A stretch of DNA of 64,000 nucleotides, taken from contig JASJOG010000006.1 in the NCBI GenBank assembly GCA_030142905.1, positions 777,501-841,500 on the forward strand. The letters run 5' to 3'. This DNA comes from Heliopora coerulea. Taxonomy: Eukaryota > Cnidaria > Anthozoa > Scleralcyonacea > Helioporidae. A model generated the notes under the pieces. That model saw only the letters and a list, made by a program, of their open reading frames with translations, searched no databases and had not been told where the DNA came from. The position numbers were made by a program, and so were the translations under genes. This document shows, one piece after another, positions 62,360 to 64,000 of the stretch (the first letter of the stretch is position 1; the number at the start of each line of letters is the position of its first letter).

Positions 62360-64000
62360 ACATTTTTTATTTTTTTTTTAAGTAGTGAGTTTTTAACCTT
62401 TAAGGGTTTTGTAATGTTTTCAGACATAGTTTTATTGTTAATAATTCATTTCTTTTTTAGTAAAGCATATGTGAATAAAGTTTCCCTTTTATTTTTATTA
62501 CTGAACCGTTTCGATACGAATTAATTATCGCGATTTCTTGTTGAAGGCGATTGACTCCTCGTTCTAAGAACCAATTTCTAAACTTCTCTTCAAGATTAAT
62601 TTTTAAGAGCGATATTTCGTTACTTAACTCGCATGCCTTCGATGTTGCTGGGTTGCCCCGAGAATCAATCAGGGATTGCATAGAATCCAATCATTCTGTT
62701 TCAAGCATGAAAGTTTGTGCTAACTCATCCATCTCCGGTGGCAATGACAACCAAAAGGGACAAGAAAGGCATCTCATTTTTAAGAAAGGCATCTCATTTT
62801 TAAGCTAGGAAACACTCATCACCATGGACTCAACAAACATTTTTCTTTTGTTCAACCCCTCATAAGTTTTTGTTTTTATCTTACATGGGCAGATAAAAAC
62901 ATCAGCTTGTGCACAGCTTCCCATTTTTATCTTAATTTTACTGTATACACATTTATATTCCCCTGGTGTCTACGGGGGCTTAAGCCAATGTTAGCTTGCT
63001 GATTGTTATTAACAATAGTGAATGGCTTCCTTGTCATTACCTGATCATTGATTTGTTTGTTGTTGTTTCTCACACTTCATTGGTTAACTTTTTTATCACA
63101 TGACTCCTTTTCATATACCGTAAAACCTAGTCTAGTTGCTGTTTCTATTTCAGAATATGTTTCTTTCTTTGACAAAAGGCCTTTGCTTGAAACATTGGAA
63201 TTCTTGGGGATCAGTCAAGGCAGTTATCAACCTTTGAACTTTTTACCTTGGGAGTAATGAGTTTAACAAGTAGCAACCAACCTATGTAAGAATTACATTG
63301 CTGAGGCATTGCAAGTACATGAAAGTGACAAGTTGGAAGAACTCCTCACAAGACTAGCTCCTTCTGAGAGGATATTAAAATACTCACAAACATCCTGTAG
63401 AAGTAAAACTAACTTTTTAATCATCAAAATAATACACTTTAAGATCCAACCATGATCAGTAGTGAAAAATGTAATTCTCTGGCTTCTGGAATATTCAAGG
63501 GATATTACCAGTGTTTTCCCCAGGCAATGGCAACTTCGGTTAACTATAAGAGCCTGCTATGTTTGCTCTTGAAAAAGCCTAAGTACTGTTATACCTTAAA
63601 TTAATTACTACTAGCTCCTAGCAGGACATGAACCCTGCCAACAGCTTATTAACAATCTCTAACAGTACTTCTGCATGTTTGTGGTCATTCAAGTGCATTT
63701 GAAAAGAAAGTGCCCTTGACTTTGCTAAATAGTCCTTTTGTCTAGCTGGTGTATGATGCATTTTACAAATCCTAGGGGGAAAGCTGCTGAGGGAAAGACT
63801 TTTGTATTGTACTTGAAGTATTAGTTTTACCCCAGTTTTGTATCATTAGAAAATAGACATGCATTGACAAAAAAGTAAGTCATTTTTTTCAGCTTCAGTA
63901 AACATTTGGGCAATGTTTTAGGGTGAAAACACTGCAATGTTAATTTTGTCAGTTTTCCATTTACTACCTTGTATTGGTTCCTCCTGCAGAACCATATTAT
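62360..64000. other. Region 3' of the retrotransposon
   Basis: Begins with a T-rich run (62365-62382) that may belong to the element's 3' end. A 20-bp direct duplication (AAGAAAGGCATCTCATTTTT) lies at 62763-62801. On the minus strand 62830-62457 is a weakly coherent sequence (see findings). The rest is unassigned; no upstream integrin exon was found. Confidence 0.4.

Overview
This is eukaryotic, AT-rich, intron- and transposon-dense DNA. The one host gene I can reconstruct is an integrin alpha subunit without an inserted I domain. Introns are very large, and the repeat fauna comprises Penelope-like elements (PLEs), several non-LTR lineages including restriction-like-endonuclease types, THAP-bearing repeats and many short inverted-repeat elements. 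Together these suggest an early-branching metazoan, most likely a cnidarian such as a stony coral. That placement is inference; no marker gene fixes the species.

Host gene. Seventeen small exons (41-161 nt, 1,516 nt in total) on the minus strand between 56128 and 3433 splice together, with matching phases at nearly every junction, into about 505 residues of the integrin alpha beta-propeller and the start of the thigh domain. Three metal-binding D-x-D-x-D/N-G/x loops lie in the last three blades. The signal-peptide exon lies beyond 64000 or was not found. The rest of the thigh, the calf domains, the membrane segment and the tail lie beyond position 1. One junction, between 32320 and 31620, is uncertain because of an optional exon at 32246.

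Introns, low to high coordinate. 1-9.4 kb: a hammerhead-like inverted-repeat element, a 17-bp minisatellite, a short inverted-repeat transposon and a degenerate head-to-head telomere-like tract. 9.5-19 kb: two copies of a short repeat, a decayed R4/Dong-like retrotransposon broken by another repeat, and a PLE remnant with inverted terminal copies. 19-28 kb: a pure purine tract and two THAP-domain copies facing tail to tail. 28-37 kb: most propeller exons, a large CAG/GAG minisatellite and a dispersed TGAATAGTG-type repeat. 37-49 kb: a second hammerhead-like inverted repeat, a CR1/L2-like LINE inside a 12-bp inverted-repeat element, stacked palindromes and a second PLE. 49-64 kb: a short TIR element, then a LINE whose endonuclease is fused directly to the reverse transcriptase thumb, head to head with a nearly intact reverse transcriptase carrying a C-terminal restriction-like endonuclease.

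The best candidate for a less-described system is a group of short inverted-repeat elements and PLE termini that share a CTGAAGA / hairpin / CGAAACGT core, the layout of a hammerhead ribozyme. No prokaryotic features, tRNA genes or rRNA genes are supported.
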